Notes: generated by a model from the letters alone, not told the origin. Shown: positions 46,101 through 59,041, counted from the stretch's first letter. The stretch: 64,000 bases of DNA from Spirodela intermedia (GCA_902729315.2 LR746271.1:4980001-5044000); one strand, 5' to 3'. Translations and numbers: made by a program.

Positions 46101-49100
46101 TTAAAAAAAAACATGAAATACAAATCATGAGTGTAAGCAGATAGACCATATTGGACACTAAAAAGGATACGAAGCAGCTTCACAGTTTCACAGTACAAAA
46201 CTAAGCCACACAGGGGCCAGGTGTGAAGGAATAACAGTCAGAAATCCTAGTCAGCATCAGGTTTATAAGATATGCTTCATGAAATTTACAATGCACATGA
46301 AAAAAACATCAACGTACAGGGAGAAAATCACATGCGAGATCCAGCACATGAATTTGTGCCTTCATAAAATAACAGCACATTTTATTTCCTTCCTTTTGAA
46401 TAGAATTATCTTGATTCGTCATACAGAATGAACAACCTCTGAATAAATATAGCATATGATGATAGGGAAGTAACTTGAAACCGCAGCTTGATGACTTAAA
46501 GCAATGATTAACCAACGAAATGCAATTACAGATTCCATAAGTAGTTCATACGTTTCTTTCAAATAATTACCAAAAAATAACCTATGGTAAGAAAACTCAT
46601 GAAGAAACACGCATACATTAAAAGCGGGATGAAGCATGAGGAGACTGCCCCTACACTTCATCATTTGCATGCTGTAAGATGGGTAATAAACAAAATGGCA
46701 CGCAAAAAGGGTAGTCACTCATCTAGAAATATGTCACTGGCCTTGCATTTTCAAAACAAGATATATTTCGCAGTAGACAGTATCTGTACCTTCACACACG
46801 GAAGAATGTGTTGAATAGCAAGCTGAGGTTCCAAGATACGACAGAACTTTGTCACTTTTCCAGCAGCTGCTATCCTCACTTCTGCCTCATTATCACGAAG
46901 AAGCCGAACATATGCAGGCATCAAATCCGTCCTTGAAAACAAAAGCACTAATTAATCATTGACAAGAAATTTACCCTTAATATGGCCATTTGGATGAAGA
47001 TATATAATACATTGTTGAACCAAAAATATTCTGCATACTACAAGTGGCCAATCAATAGGTCACATTGATGAATCAGATGTATTTGTGCACAAACATTCAA
47101 TGCGACCGTAGGTAATATAATATTTCGCACAGGTATGAATGTCTCTCCCTCCTTTTTCCAAGGAGTATCAGGGAGACAAAAAACATGCCTGTTTGATCTC
47201 CACTTTATGGCCTTATTCCCCTGTTTTTCAACTAAAACAAAATAAATGTACGGATTTGATCTTTATGCTCGACATTTTTACTCAAATATGTAGCTTAGAG
47301 TAGGACATGTAAAAGTCAAATCAAACTTAAGTAAGATGATTCATAAAGTACCCTGCCATCTAAGATGTATCATTATGTTTATTTATAAAAAATCGGATTA
47401 GTCTACTTTACTATTATAATATGAATAGACCAATAAACTCAAAGAAAGATAAAAGAAATCAAGAAATATGTAAGAAGACATCTGTCAAAAAAATCTTATT
47501 ATTGGTTTACTGTATTAAATGTAAATAACACAGAAATAAATATCTGAAACTAATTAAATTATCCAAAAATTAACATCGACGTTTAAATATATAGTCCCGT
47601 TGTCTTGTACTTTAAAGGATTAGTAGAGTATCACATGCATCGTTTAGTTTGTATTTGTGACAAAAATGTGAACAAAAGTTAACAGAAATGGGAACTTGGA
47701 ATCAGATATTTAATCATAATAATATCAGATAATGAAAAAAAAAATTGTGTGATACCTAGTGGACTCAGGACCAACAGCTTCACAAAGCTCATATAACTGA
47801 TTAGCGACCATGTAGCGCACCCGCCACGATTTGTCCTATACAATAAGAAAAAAAAATGTAATTACAATTGAACCTAGAGTACGTGATGACAGTCATAAAC
47901 CATGATTTTGAGTTTCAGGGTAGACATGATATCCTCGATCAGATTAGAGACAGAATCTTGTGAAGAGAACATGATTCCATATTTTTTTCTTATTGAAACT
48001 AGAAGATGAACGCATGCAATGAGAGGAAAAACTTTCCTCAAACATCAGTATTAAAAGCTAGAAGCCTAATGCATACCTGTGAGAAACTAATGATAACAGG
48101 AAGAATGTGCGTGATACAGTCCTGGGATTCCAACAACTTTCCAAGTGCTGCACATCCTTCAACAGCCAGCAACCGCACAGAATCTTGATCTAGAACAAAA
48201 AAAATGAAAGTCCATGGCAGATGGAAATCAGTTGCCTTAAAAATAAATTCAAAGTATTTGGAATAAAATGTGAAATAAAAGAAAGACATAATGCAGAGAT
48301 CTTCGCAATAGGAACAAAATTGGGAATATGTTGTAAGAAAAAACCCATTTTCATTCCAAACGTTAAACAGAAGATAGTTTCCAAAAACAGACACTAATGT
48401 AAACTGGTTGAAATGGAAGTACATCAAAGCCAAACAACAAACTAATACATACCATCTTTGGTCAAATCCTCAAACATGGGAATGATATCTGCCTTTAGAT
48501 GACCTTGCTCAACAGTGGATGCGAACTTTCCTAAATTGGAAGCAGCAGATCTTCTAACCATTGGCATATCATCTTGGCATAGTTGCCCATATATGGACCT
48601 CAATTCAGTCTTCACAAGATCAGGAGCACTTGAATAAACGATATGAAACAGTCCACACGAAGAAACTCGAGCAGTAAACCACTCGCCAGCCGCAAGTCTC
48701 TACACAAGGAGCATACAGTAAGGAAAAAAACCCTGAAATGCAGATGTACCAGACCTAAGGTCATACATTTAGAAATAAAGAGAAGGGCAATGAAGATATG
48801 AAACCAAGAAAATAAATCCCACTTGCAGAACAAATATAATTAGTGTTACAGAATAAATCCTCAAACATGGGATGAATACTTTCAGTATCACATAAACAAA
48901 AGATTAGAAAATTTTCAGGGTTTCAACGTAAAATTCAAGATCCTTTGTGTTACGAGCTAATTAAACACGAAAAAATTTCAAATCCCAACGAGAAAATGAC
49001 TCATGAACCTAAAAAACAGCAATCCCTCAGATTGCGTGGGGCAAAAATATAATCACAGGCACATGAACGCAATGTTTTCCATTATCTTACCTTGACGAGT

Positions 49101-49483
49101 GGAACAAACCAATCCACTAAATCGCTTTCCTTCATTTGGGTTCCAATTCTGCACAATGATTCCACAGCCTTCTCTCTAACACAAGTTTCCTCCACAGTGC
49201 AAAGTGTCTCCAATGGGGGAAGCAGAACATGAGCATATTCAACACCACCAATGTAGGGAATAAATACCCCTAACTCTTCAGCCATCACAAGAAGCACCTC
49301 ATCATCATCATCATTGTTTTCACTAAGAAAAGGGATCAACTCTTTCCTAGTTCTTTCCTCGCCCAGAGCTCTTGCAATCGTAGAAAGTCTCCGAATGGAG
49401 TTCAACCGCAACTGAATATCTTCATTTTTCAGTTCATCTATCAAAATAGCTATAGGATACAGCGGCTCGTCGATCATAGCCAT
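40115..49483 (-). CDS. PP2AA: Protein phosphatase 2A 65-kDa regulatory (scaffold) subunit A
   Basis: Twelve coding exons in transcript order: 49091-49483, 48453-48699, 48077-48189, 47756-47835, 46790-46931, 45968-46048, 44232-44336, 42408-42590, 41691-41783, 40586-40725, 40403-40469 and 40115-40234. All introns are GT-AG, phases agree, and the sum is 1764 bp, or 587 residues plus stop, the normal plant length. The protein is an array of HEAT repeats. Recognisable blocks are [20 protein letters not shown] at the start, [18 protein letters not shown]-type sequence with [13 protein letters not shown], then [92 protein letters not shown] and [18 protein letters not shown]. It scaffolds PP2A catalytic C and variable B subunits, acting in auxin transport, ABA and other phosphosignalling. 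The C-terminal residues ([10 protein letters not shown]) are the least typical part. No stop or frameshift. Confidence 0.97.
40321..40391. repeat. (GA)n and adjoining (AT)n microsatellites in the last PP2AA intron
   Basis: A TATATATATATA run at about 40301-40316 is followed by GAGAGAGGGAGAGAG-type sequence up to 40391, only 11 bp from the splice donor of exon 11. On the gene strand this is a CT-rich intron start. Confidence 0.9.
42045..42180. repeat. GA/GATA-rich microsatellite in a PP2AA intron
   Basis: An impure GAGA and GATAGATAGA tract between exons at 41783 and 42408. Confidence 0.88.
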
Positions 49484-49500
49484 TAGACTCCCAAGTTGAT

Positions 49501-50120
49501 TCAAACTGAAACAAAACAAGTAACCAGATCAGTTTAAAGGCATACAGCGGACAAACCGAAACAAAATTCAATAGCAAACAGAAGACGAAGAGAAAAACAC
49601 GCAGCATTTCTTCCTGAGATTTTAAGATGTTAAATCCAGGGTATACTCTATAATAAGACCAGTCTAAGAGGCCAACTATTAAAAAAGAAATGTTCCTCGA
49701 GCATTACATGTTCATTGGTTAATATAAAGCTTATCCCATTAGAAGTGTTGAAGTTCTCTCTCTTGGCTAGATCGATTTTCTTCAAGGAACTCAGCATAAC
49801 ATGAAATCATCGGTTTCACCATGTCAAATGCAAATAGATGATTGACTGTAAGCTCCCCCCCCCCCTTCACGTCCATTGGAACCACAATTTTTTGCCTCAT
49901 CCATCCCGTCTTTCTCACGATGCCGAACTGGTTTGTCTTCGTTTTGCTCAAATTGCCTTCTTTTGTTCCCCTTTACAACGAGAGAAAAGGTCTGATTTTC
50001 ACGTGGAGAAAACAAGACGACGATGAAGGCGACGAAGCGGATGATTCTCCAGGTCTCGCACTCTGCGTCTCGAACGTTGTTCGCCGGTAAAGTTGCGGCC
50101 TCAAATAGTTGACTATAATC
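49501..50120 (-). promoter_or_regulatory. Probable 5' untranslated region and promoter of PP2AA
   Basis: Seventeen bases before the ATG the minus strand reads TTTTGTTTCAG|TTTGA, a convincing splice acceptor (boundary at 49505/49506), so a leader intron is likely and the first exon should lie upstream in 49.7-50.1 kb. The exact leader exon and start are not identified. A C-rich run at 49858-49865 and small open frames here are not conserved protein. Confidence 0.5.
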
Positions 50121-50365
50121 TTCAAACGACGCGTATTGTCCAAGAAAACGAAGTACAGCAGAAATTTGTACACGTCCAATGTTAAAAAGCTGGTTCCTAG
50201 GTTATGCGAGAACTGGTTCCCAAGAACAAAGCCAAAAATGGAGACGTCCGTCACCAGATCTACCCTAATTAACCCTCAGAACACAAAAACTGGTCCGATT
50301 ACGCACCCCCGACTACCCTTCACTCTGCGGAGGAATAAGGGAAAGAAATCTGACCGGCCAAGCGC

Positions 50366-50735
50366 ATGGATCGGGCTCCTGCAGCTGCAGGACGTCGCGA
50401 GGACTGCCGCCCACTGCTCCCGCCTTGCCCAACCGTGAGGGAAGAGGGAAGAGGGAAGAGGGAAGAGGGAAGAGGGAAGAGGGAAGAGGGAAGAGGAAGA
50501 GGGAAGAGGAAGAGGGAAGAGGAAGAGGGATATGGGAGACGTGATAGGGCTCCTGCAGCTCCGGGACCTCGCGAGGATGGCCGCCCACTGCTCCCGCCTG
50601 GCCTTACCTAAGGGAAGAGGGAAGAGGGAGACCGGAGGCGTGATAGGGCTCCTCCCGCTCCGGGAAATCACGAGGATGGTCGCCCACAGCCCCCGCCTTG
50701 CCCTACCGAGATGGAAGATGGAAGAAGATGGATGA
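50366..50735. repeat. GC-rich tandem repeat (three units) with a GGGAAGA minisatellite
   Basis: A GC-rich block (GGGCTCCTGCAGCT, GCGAGGA(C/T), GCCGCCCACTGCTCCCGCCT) occurs at about 50373, 50548 and 50645, the last more diverged. Between units are runs of the 7-mer GGGAAGA: about 100 bp at 50431-50530 and a short one at about 50612. A 264-codon minus-strand frame (50276-51070) runs through it and looks like a repeat by-product. Confidence 0.85.
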
Positions 50736-50783
50736 GAGAGAGAGAGAGAATCGCTGCGTGTTCCGGTAAGGGCAGTTCTGTCC

Positions 50784-50797
50784 AATATATAAAAAAA
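50784..50797 (+). promoter_or_regulatory. TATA box of a possible plus-strand transcription unit
   Basis: AATATATAAAAAAAC in GC-rich surroundings, about 145 bp upstream of the ATG at 50936. A good plant TATA match, with nothing else proven. Confidence 0.45.
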
Positions 50798-50935
50798 CCG
50801 CACGTTGACGGAGACGCGTAGACCGAGCCTCAGTAGCAGGAGCATAGACGTGGAGAAGAGAAAGCTCGGGAAGAGAAACGTGCGGAAACTCTGCACAAGG
50901 AGAAAAGAGCTCGAGAGGGGCCTGGAAGAGCAGAA

Positions 50936-51920
50936 ATGGCGGCGCCGGGGTTTACTCCGAGGAAGCGCTACCCTATTGTTGAGGCTCTCGCCACGACTCC
51001 CCTGCCACGCAGGCAAAGGAGTCAGGAGGGCAGCGGTCAAGGACCAGACATCGAGATACTTACCAGCCATACTGCATAAGAAGCTCGGTGACGAAGAAGG
51101 AAGGGGAGGAAGAAACTATCTGGAGTCTCTGCGGAGTCTTGGAGACCGTGTCTTGAACTAGCCACCCCTGTAACGGAAGAGTTACTCCGCTCTTGTTCTC
51201 TCTTTCTCCCTCTCGCTGACTCTCTCTCCCCCCCACTCTTCCTACTTGTCTGTTTTCCACCTACTGTTTGCTGGTGGCTGTTCGCAGCCCCATCTTTGTA
51301 AACTTGTGAATCCTTATTGAGAAGGGGAGGGGGGTACGGATCACCTATCTCTTGGCTACCTAAGAGTGGAAGGAGGACGTCTTGCCGGAGATCTCAGTTG
51401 TTCGCAGTGTGTGCGACTATGTCGATGAAGGAGATCTTGCAGAGGTTGGAGGAGAGAGAGAGAGTAGGGCCTTCGTTCTCGAGGACTAGGCTGAGGGTGA
51501 AGACGATGCGCTCGAGCACACAAAGCCCTGGAGGAGACCAAGAAGAAGAAGGAAATGCTGGTGCAAGATCACGCAGGTCAAGAAGAGCACTCAAACCCTA
51601 GAGCCGCCCACCGTGCCCAGGAAGTTCGACGAGGACAGATCTTCACCAGCCACAGGATGGAGAGGGAGTTCTTCACTCTGGGGCTGGACCCCTCCGCTGC
51701 TGTCAGTCAGGCTCGGAGCAAATGACGGGTTAGCCTGAGGGGAAGACGAAGCAGCACATGTTATGGACGTTGACCAATCTAACGGGGAGAAGAAGCTGAG
51801 GCTGAGATCGCGGTCCGGGTCGCTGCCTCGGGGCGGGGAAGTCAATGATCGCAACTACCCATTTGATCCTTTCCTTTTCTGTCTCTTTGTGGGAGCCCAA
51901 GCCAACATCTCTCGTGTTAC
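50936..51920 (+). other. Possible gene or gene fragment, product unknown
   Basis: An ATG at 50936 in strong context (AGAAATGGCGGCG) opens MAAPGFTPRKRYPIVEALA, but the frame stops at 51076. Further GC-rich segments have plausible coding composition in changing frames: DVLPEISVVRSVCDYVDEG at about 51375-51430, and KALEETKKKKEMLVQDHAG followed by MEREFFTLGLDPSAAVSQA at about 51520-51722. They do not join into one frame without introns I cannot place, and I recognise no family. It may be a short-exon gene, a pseudogene or a fragment. Its promoter would be divergent from that of PP2AA. Confidence 0.3.
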
Positions 51921-54720
51921 ATAAGCTTTTACTGATAAATACAGTAAGCATTAGACCTTTTCAAGTAGACTCAGTTGCCTAAACTTGGGCAAATAATTTG
52001 CACGTCTATTTTCAGTAAAGAACGTATGATTCGTCTCTTTTTCTGAAATAATTCTACGGCTCCCAGGCGTAAATGGCCATTTGGATAGAAAAAACAACCT
52101 TTTCAGTATAGCTCCTGCCAAAAAATTAAGCAAATTTCCTTATAAATAAAAGGTCTCATGTGTTTCAATTACTTGGTGTGGAGACATATAGTGCCTCATA
52201 TAATTCAGCTTGATCAAATGCGTACTCATAGGATTCATTTATCACTAGAAAACTGGATGAGATATGGGCTCTCTGATCCTGTTCAAAAACAGTATTTGAT
52301 GATGATATGATCATAATGATCTATAGATGATACTAATAAGGATTTGATGGTTGAAATAGTAGTTCAATCAGAGTGAGAGATCTCCTAAACAAGCTGTGCA
52401 TTTAGTAGCACCACTTTATAATTTGCCTTGGAAAGCTACTTTAAGATATACTTTCCAAACATAACTATCAACACTAAACCAATTTACTTATTTCATGGAG
52501 TATTGATATTTGAATATCATCAAAATGTCGCTAGGTTCATCAAGGTAGGCATACAATGGCATATATTGAGGCATGTGGTGATATGGGTGTGTTCACTAAG
52601 ATCCACAATCCTCACACAAAGATGTGCATGACTCATGTGGGAGAGATGGTTGTGTCATAGTGACGTGCACAATGAGTAGATATGAACCTCAATGAGTATG
52701 GACGTGTGTCACATCAATTGATACATGTGATAACACAAGTAAACATACGTGGAGGCACACGGCAACATTGACACATCACACACAAAGATAAGAGAATCAC
52801 ATGCATGACTTGAATAGGTGACACCACTAAGTAAGAGCAAGGTTCACATAATGCAATGGCAAACCTTGACATGCAGGGGTGTGCATTGTGTGCATTGAGG
52901 TGTGTGGCAGTACTAGTGGACATGCATGGCCTATGTAGAGCCAAATGACAGCATTTGTGCTAATGTGCAGAATCATAGTATTCACATGAAAAAAGTGCAC
53001 AATTTAGGGAGGTGACACAACCAAGTTAGAATGAGGTTCATAGGGAGTGATTGTAAACCTCAGTACACAGATGTGTAGTATGCTCATTGAGGCATGTGGC
53101 AGCATTGCTATCATATATTGTGTGGGCAGAGGCACCCAATGGGGATAGGTTGGCATGCATGATGTGCATAGAGACACATGGGGGCCTGAGCACAACAACT
53201 GTAGAGTGGCAAAGCTCACATCCAAACATGCGCAAGTCATATAGGTTGGATCACTGTGTTAGATGATGTTCATTAGGAGTGTTTGTGAACCTCAACCTAC
53301 CTCAATTCATATAGACAATGGAGAAGATACAATGGTCAATTCAATCGAAGGAAAAAATGAGAGAAAAGAAATAATTTCTCGGTAGATAGAGAATCAAGTA
53401 TTAGGGTCCAAGAGAATGTTATGGGAGAAAAAATACAACTATATAAGACCAGACCTAAAATAGAAGAGCCTTATAGATCCATAGTGAGAATGAATTAGAG
53501 CTACTACATTGAACTTTAGAGGGGAATAAAACAATTTGATTTCACATTATTCAATAGAAAAAATCTAAATAGATGGATTTTTCAATCAGAATTATATTTT
53601 ATTATGAACATAATGATGGATTTCACATTATCAATGTCCATAGAAAGATAATTCAAGTATTTCATAGTAGTTTTATCAAAAGGCTGAAAAAAAGACATTA
53701 TAGTAGAAATTAGATTTTACAAACTCATTGAGTTAAGATTAATAATGAATATAACTAATATAATAAAAAAATAACACTCTTAAATTGACCAAGGAACCAA
53801 GTGATGCAAGACATTCTCTATGAGGGGAGCAATACTCTCAAGGCCGGTGCAAGGATTAAGAATACTAATCACACTGCAAATAGAGGTAATGAATGGGACA
53901 AAGATACATGATTACTAACAAGTAAGGCTACAAATTTGGGAATATGTGCACCATTCATTAGTTGGAACAATTCCAACGTCTGCATAAGATAATGTAAAGG
54001 GGCAGCTCAATTTCCTAGAGGAGTCAAAATATGAAGAATAATAATGTTGTATTTTTTTCATCTACAAATTACCTTGGTACAAAAAGACAAATGGGAAGCA
54101 CCTACCAATTTAGAGGAGGTGATATCAAGAGCATCAAATGTAGAAGACTTAAAGATAGGGGTGTCATTAACACAAAGTATTGAATTATCAATTAACTCAG
54201 TGATAAAATTAACAAAACTAATTTTGATGAAGATAACCTAAAGAATACCCAAAAAATAAAAAAATTGATAGATTTGTAGAGTCATCCATAATTTTATCTA
54301 AAAAAAATAATAGGTCAAATTTAATTACCACCAATGACAACAATTAGCTACATATTGGTGACTAGAAATGGATTTGTGATGGTGACAAAAATATTTGCAG
54401 AAGAGTGATCATAGAAATAGAAGGATTGATAGTGAAAGAATATTAAATACTTCTTCAGCTAGGTAGCGCCAATGCAATTTGCATAATATGAGTAAGAATG
54501 GTAAGGACCATGAGGTAAATTGATGGCAACTAATTCTGAAATTCACTGTGGTCTCCTTGAAATTCACTGTGGTCTCCTTGAAAATAGAGCAATACCAATA
54601 ATTGACCATAAAATTAAGATAGTTTCTCTTGTCAGAAGAAAGAATAAAAATTGACAATTTTGTGTGGATTCAATAACACAACTAAGCAATGGTTCCACAT
54701 AGGTTTTTAGTTCTAATGGT
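51921..54720. other. AT-rich, probably decayed retroelement sequence
   Basis: No gene. The reverse transcriptase remnant just downstream makes a gypsy origin likely for at least the second half, but only weak gag-like text (KWEAPTNLEEVISRASN near 54090) is visible. A degenerate repeat occupies 52560-53300. Confidence 0.4.
52560..53300. repeat. Degenerate tandem repeat, period about 180-235 bp
   Basis: Landmarks such as AGGTTCA...TGTAAACCTCA, ATTGAGG(C/T)(A/G)TGTGGCAG and TGTGCAT...CA(T/C)GTGG recur near 52670, 52840, 53035 and 53270. It is rich in TGTGCA/TGCACA-like words. Strongly diverged. Confidence 0.5.
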
Positions 54721-54726
54721 GGTCAA

Positions 54727-54990
54727 CTTCTAGATGAACTCTATAGAATAATAGTATTCTCTAAATTGGATCTATAATCAATAAACTATCAAATCTAGAT
54801 GAAGAACCAAGATGTTCCAAAATGGTATTCAGGACATGGTAAATACTATGAATTCTTGATTATGCCTTTTGAATTTATTGATGCTCCAATTCATTCTAAT
54901 TAATAATAAATTAAGTGTTTTTGACTTTATCATCACAAATTTATGTGTTTTTCAATAATATTCTGGTCTATAGTAGAATAAAGTGAAATA
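54727..54990 (+). pseudogene. Gypsy reverse transcriptase core fragment
   Basis: In one frame with stops: LLDELYRIIVFSKLDL, MKNQDVPKWYSGHGKYYEFL, IMPFEFIDAPIHSN and VFFNNILVYSRIK. This matches the RT core order (FSKLDL, YEFLVMPFGL.NAP, VFFDDILVYS), with the catalytic Asp-Asp pair changed to Asn-Asn. Nothing of RNase H or integrase follows. Confidence 0.82.
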
Positions 54991-56668
54991 TAAGTAATAT
55001 TTGAATCAAGTATTTAAAATATTATCAAAATATAAATTTCACGAGTTAAAAGTCAAAGGAAGAAATAGTTGTTAACTAAATTTCATGAGGAGATAGGGGA
55101 GAGTATGAGAACATTGTAAATGAGATGAGGGAGAAATTGTTTGTCGAGTATCAAGGAGAGAGATAGTTTGACTCTCAAGTTCTTGTTCTAGAGTCCTCAT
55201 TAGAGCCATAATCTTTATTTTCTTCTAGTTTCTTTGTTATTTTCATTGTTTACCTTTCTTTTTAATTTCTCACCACCTTGCAACCTACCATGGTAATTTT
55301 TTTATGATTGTTATTATCTATTTGTATTTCATGGTTGAAATAATATTAGAAATATACCACTTTTGAATGTTGTTTGGAGCTTATTATTCTATTATAGACA
55401 CAAATTCCACATAAGAATTATCCTTAGAAGATGGATGAGGACATAAGAAGAATGTACAATAGATCTCACAAGAATGGAGACATTTCTAGGAGGTCAGATA
55501 TGCAACTGATCCCTTTAGTGCAATAAAATAAGGAGTAACTAGTTTAGGGATTAAAAAATATTTATGCATTTGAAAAACAAAAGTAATCAGATTTCTAACA
55601 AGGTGGAAGCTAACTAGGTAAAATAAAAATACTAGAATACATGCGAAAGTGCACTTTTGTTTTTCTCTAATGTCAAGGGATTAGGTTATGAGGTAATTAG
55701 CATTGATGGCAAATCTTTTTCCATTCTAGTTGAGGTTTGGATGATCCTAGTGTTGACTTGCTTAGCGAATGTTGCCTTCTTGAAGCTTGTAAAGATCATG
55801 AGAACCTTAATTCAATGGGAATAAACTTTCATGAAAAATGTTCCTTGATTCTTCTTTGGTTAAATCTTCATTTTATTTCTCTCTTTGAGCCCTTCGGAAA
55901 ATATTTTTTATAGTTCATCACTTCCATTTTTTGGCTTTCTAGAAAATTTTTTAGAAGTTAAAAAATCGAAATTGTAAACTTTAAATACATAAAGTAATTT
56001 TTGTAATTTTTAGTTCATAAAATATTGAAGATTTTGATATGTTATGAAGTACTACAATTAGTTTGGCTGAATAATAATTACGAGCATGTTACTTAAAACA
56101 CATTAATTAAGGCTTAGCTATTTACTCATTTTCTAATGAGAAATTCTTACATATAAAGTAATTTCTTTAATTTGTAGTTTTAAGACAGTAGCTTTATATA
56201 AGATATTGGGTGCTATAATTAGATTAGTTGAAGAGCCATTTCAAAGATGAAAACTTTATTGCTCTATATCCAATTTGATAAAAACCTAGGATACTTGGAG
56301 CTGCTCACTAGGAGCCCTCCTTCTTTTAATCTCACATGCATGTTACCCACAATCAACATGGCTTAATCTGGTTTGTTGGTGACATTCTAATCTCCCCCTG
56401 GAAAGTTTTTGATGGATTTCAAATTACTGGTGGTGTAATGCCTTTCCCCAAATGTTTGGATGCCAATTCTAATTGATTAGTTACTAGCTAACCTTGTTTG
56501 GCTGGCTCAAATGCTTGGCTAGATAGGGTTTAAGAGGCTTGGATAGGTCTTTGGCTCAAATCAGTAGTTCCCCACACAAATTAATTTTTAATATGAGAAA
56601 AGTATTTATATAGTATTCTTATTTGATTATTGATTTTCCTATTTGGTAACGACAATGTTGTCTCCCCT
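54991..56668. other. AT-rich DNA; nothing recognised
   Basis: No protein similarity and no element terminus before the solo LTR at 56669. Confidence 0.4.
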
Positions 56669-58226
56669 TAATAAGTCTTCATTATCATGAGTTAATAATT
56701 ATTAAATAATATATTTTTAGCCTTAACTCATGATAAATAGACTTATATTTATGTTAAAGTATGAAAAGTAGTTTTCAATTAATTAATATGAATTTTTAGA
56801 TAATTATGTGATTTTATATAAATTTATATGATTTTTATAGTCCTACTTTTGAGATAAATGAAGAAAAATAAAATAAAATGAAGGGGCCCAACAGGTCAAA
56901 AGTGTAGTCAGGGAGGAGCTGTGAGCAAAGGTTCGAGTAGCTAGGACTGATAGGGGCACATGTGTGCCACTCTCCTTCCGCGTCACTGATGGCTAGTAGG
57001 CTATGGGGCAAGGAGTGGTCGTACATGTGTGAGAAAGGGACTTGATTGGAAATGTAACATTACTATATATTTCTCAAAAATGTTGACGCACAATCGATGT
57101 GGAACTAAACCTGCATCACACCTTCCCTAGAAAGAGTGGACAATCGACGTAAGTTTGAATCCTCTCAAAGCCAAAACTCATATTTTTTATTTAATTATTG
57201 CGACTTTTCTACAGATCGCTGGTGAAGGATTAAGCAATTAGAATCATTGGATCATCAACAAAAATCTTGTCAACACGATTCGTGAAATATTGTTACTAAA
57301 ATTGTTGAAGGATTCGCGATAAAAAGATCATAAATCCATCAAGTAAAGCATCTTTAATTGATTAACGAACAAACTGTTGTTAGAAAGAGGACGATTTACT
57401 AGGAGATGAGTTGCCACCTCTTAAGAACATATCAAATGCAATGAAGAGCCTTCTCTTGCTACATGAACTTGAGAATGAAGCTTTCTAACAAGTGCCCCTC
57501 TCCATCCAACTTCTCTCCACCGAGTGACAACCACCAGAGAGCTATAAAATTGTTATTTTTCCACTCTATTAGATGATAGTCGCCAGAGATAATTCAACAA
57601 CTTATTTTATTAATCTCTAGACTTCGTAAGAAGATCTAAAGATTGCCCACGTCATCTTTGTCTAAGGAGAGTCTTTGAGACTATAGATACTATATGATGA
57701 TCCTCTCAAATACTTAAAATTTCGATGCATCACTAACACATCACCACTACAATATTAGAACTTTGTTTTCCTACTTTCAACTTAATTTTTACTTTATTTA
57801 CTAATAATTTATGTTATTTAAATTTATTAAAATATATTTTATTCAATTATAATTCTTCTAACTTTTATATATCTTAACTTGATCAATTCAATCATTTATA
57901 ATCACTTACAAAGAATCATCAGATATAACGATATTTTTCGCACCCTTATTTCCTTTTTGTATAAATTTTAAATATATTTTCTTTTTATTTTCTAATATAA
58001 AATTCATAAAAAAATAATATTCTTTGAGAAAAATTCTAAATAATTACCAAATGTTATATTACATCTTTTGATCAACTTGAAAAATTACTATTATTTTTGG
58101 AAGTTTTATTGAATTATACTCAATATGTTTATTCAAAAATACTTCTAAATATCTAAAAATTCATATTTTCTAGTTTTATAAATTTTAAATTTACATGGTT
58201 CACTATACAATGGCTAAGTCACGTCA
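56669..58226 (+). mobile_element. Solo LTR of the gag-only family (TSD CCCCT)
   Basis: It starts TAATAAGTCTTCATTATCATG (family TGATAAG with one G-to-A) and ends AAGTCACGTCA at 58226, 1558 bp. CCCCT occurs at 56664-56668 and again at 58227-58231. The 14-bp inverted repeat at its 5' end is perfect (56682-56695 and 56723-56736). Confidence 0.92.
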
Positions 58227-58231
58227 CCCCT

Positions 58232-59041
58232 ACCATTGATAACCTCTATTTGTGACAAAAATGGTAATAAATAAATACATGCAACAAGGCTGCCAACACA
58301 AACTTGGAGCAAAACATGAAGAATTAGTGTCAACTCTAAACCTAGAAATAAACCTAGTTTTGAAGTCGACAAGAAGGTTTTCTAAAACATGAACACCTCT
58401 TTGTTCTCTACTATCTGATTAAGAATTTCATAAAACATGCAGCAATCATTTTCTATGAACATTCCAACCTCTCCAAAAGTGAATGTTCATAGTTGACAAT
58501 CTTTCAACATGATCAAACCACAATCAAGAATTTTCTACTCAAAGCAATTCATTGACCGACATCATAAGTTGTTGTTTTGCTTCATTCAAGAGTTATCTTG
58601 TGCTATTGCTTAAGTTATTGTGGAAAGGCAAATCATGGGTTACATCAACCGAATAAAAATCCAAGGATATAGACACAAAGAGTGGAGTAGCTTTGTGGTT
58701 GAAAGAGTGGAAACTAACTAAATAGTATGAGTTATTTTTCTATTGATCATTATTGATTTCATGATTCTAGGTAATTTACATAAATAAAAAACTGATCACA
58801 GCCATAAGGAAAGAAAATAATCAAAACGATAGTAAGAAAATGAACTGCCATAGTTGATCTTTTGTTAATCACCCTTTATTTCCAATAATAGTAACAAAAT
58901 GAATTTCCCATACTAAAAGCTGGGGAGTTTATCCCTCCTTCCCTCCCACCACATTGATGATTAACAAAGGACAGGAACTTACATGTATCAATCTGCAAAC
59001 AACTGATGGTGATTTTATTTGTTGCGCTTGATGATGACTTC
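58232..59041. other. Intergenic, 3' of the isoamylase gene
   Basis: No coding sequence or repeat recognised; it should contain the 3' untranslated region of the minus-strand gene ending at 59042. Confidence 0.4.

Noticed and set aside
49739-50015. Minus-strand frames upstream of PP2AA as an N-terminal extension
   Set aside because: The PP2AA protein starts at MAMIDEPL as in all plant homologues, and a splice acceptor lies just before it. These frames fall in the likely leader or promoter.
50276-51070. 264-codon minus-strand open frame
   Set aside because: Its middle is a translation of GGGAAGA and GC-rich repeats (LFPLPSS runs), with no recognised domain.
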